Source: JAWWBG01 sp033721095 (GTDB taxonomy: Bacteria; Actinomycetota; Nitriliruptoria; Nitriliruptorales; Nitriliruptoraceae). Taken from it: a stretch of DNA of 7,109 bases. A program made the position numbers and the translations under genes. The stretch's first letter is position 1. Each line of letters starts with the position of its first letter. Location: positions 1 to 7,109 of the forward strand of contig JAWWBG010000146.1 in the NCBI GenBank assembly GCA_033721095.1. The letters run 5' to 3'. The notes beneath the pieces are model-generated. The model did not search any database. It was not told the origin of the DNA and saw only the letters and a program-made list of their open reading frames with translations. Shown here piece by piece: positions 6,673 to 7,109 of the stretch.

Positions 6673-7109
6673 CTGGCCACCGAGGTTCCCTCCTTCGACA
6701 ACCCCGTCTTCGCCCTCTCCGGCGTCAGCGTGCACTACCGCGACTTCCAGGCCGTCCGCGACATCGGCTTCCAGATTCCCGCGAACGAGATCACCGCCTT
6801 GATCGGACCCTCAGGGTGCGGGAAGTCCACGCTCCTGCGCTGCCTCAATCGGATGAACGACCTGATCCCCAGCGCCCGGGTTTCCGGAGCCATCACCTAC
6901 CACGGCGTGGACCTCTACGCGGCCAACGTGGACCCCGTGGAGGTCCGACGTCGGATCGGCATGGTGTTCCAGAAACCGAACCCGTTTCCCAAGTCGATCT
7001 ATGACAACGTTGCCTTCGGCCCTCGCCTCATGGGCGACACCAGGGACCTCGACGATCGCGTCGAGCAATCGCTGAAGGGCGCTGCCCTCTGGGACGAGGT
7101 CAAGGACTC
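6673..7109 (+). CDS. pstB: Phosphate ABC importer ATP-binding protein PstB (5' part, cut by window end)
   Basis: The first 145 codons are present. Walker A GPSGCGKST (residues 45-53) is followed by LLRCLNRMNDLIPSARVSG, and the Q-loop region reads GMVFQKPNPFPKSIYDNVAFGPR (97-118) with Gln100. This QKPNPFP-x-SIYDNVAFGPR string is diagnostic for PstB, which energises high-affinity phosphate uptake through PstCA with the binding protein PstS. The signature motif, Walker B and the rest lie beyond the edge. The start is uncertain. CTG 6673 has an excellent ribosome binding site and gives a normal N-terminus. ATG 6592 is in frame without stops and would add 27 residues, but it lacks a ribosome binding site and the added codons have lower third-position GC and include AGG AGA. 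pstS, pstC and pstA are not upstream here, which is unlike the usual pstSCAB order. A PHO box lies upstream. Confidence 0.92.
   Translation, partial: MATEVPSFDNPVFALSGVSVHYRDFQAVRDIGFQIPANEITALIGPSGCGKSTLLRCLNRMNDLIPSARVSGAITYHGVDLYAANVDPVEVRRRIGMVFQKPNPFPKSIYDNVAFGPRLMGDTRDLDDRVEQSLKGAALWDEVKD

Overview
This is a GC-rich chromosomal window with dense genes, ATGA overlaps, GTG starts and strong G/C bias at third codon positions. Together with a DrrAB-type exporter, a class II (GlpX) fructose bisphosphatase, and an 11-bp direct-repeat PHO box of the Streptomyces kind, this points to an actinobacterium. I cannot name the genus. A deep-branching lineage such as Acidimicrobiia or Nitriliruptoria is only a guess.

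Region 1 (1-2630) is a self-contained efflux operon. A TetR-family repressor, a DrrA-like ABC ATPase and a DrrB-like ABC-2 permease are chained by two 4-bp ATGA overlaps. The repressor is preceded by a very symmetric pair of TGAGTG/CACTCA operator sites over its probable promoter. At the extreme left edge, a ribosome binding site and ATG on the minus strand suggest a divergent gene that would share this control region. A DJ-1/PfpI-superfamily protein resembling isonitrile hydratase (2631-3278) follows 39 bp downstream and may be cotranscribed.

Region 2 (3279-4972) holds a minus-strand SirB1-like transglutaminase-core/TPR protein, convergent with the PfpI gene. Divergent from it is a crotonase-fold (enoyl-CoA hydratase/isomerase family) gene that lacks one of the two classical catalytic glutamates. 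The short space between the divergent pair contains an imperfect inverted repeat.

Region 3 (5006-5992) is glpX, the gluconeogenic fructose-1,6-bisphosphatase. It lies 33 bp after the crotonase gene and has its own good ribosome binding site.

Region 4 (6051-7109) concerns phosphate and arsenate. It contains an ArsC of the low-molecular-weight-phosphatase fold, then a 202-bp control region, then the start of pstB, the phosphate-import ATPase, which runs off the right edge. The control region carries a two-unit PHO box (GTTCACC repeated every 11 bp) framed by a 14-bp inverted repeat. The pstB start is unusual: the best ribosome binding site points to a CTG codon. Arsenate enters cells through phosphate transporters, so the neighbourhood makes physiological sense.

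I see no RNA genes, CRISPR arrays, insertion sequences or prophage remnants. Most of the window is recognisable core or accessory metabolism. The most interesting material is regulatory: the tetR operator pair, the PHO box inside an inverted repeat, and the pstB start.
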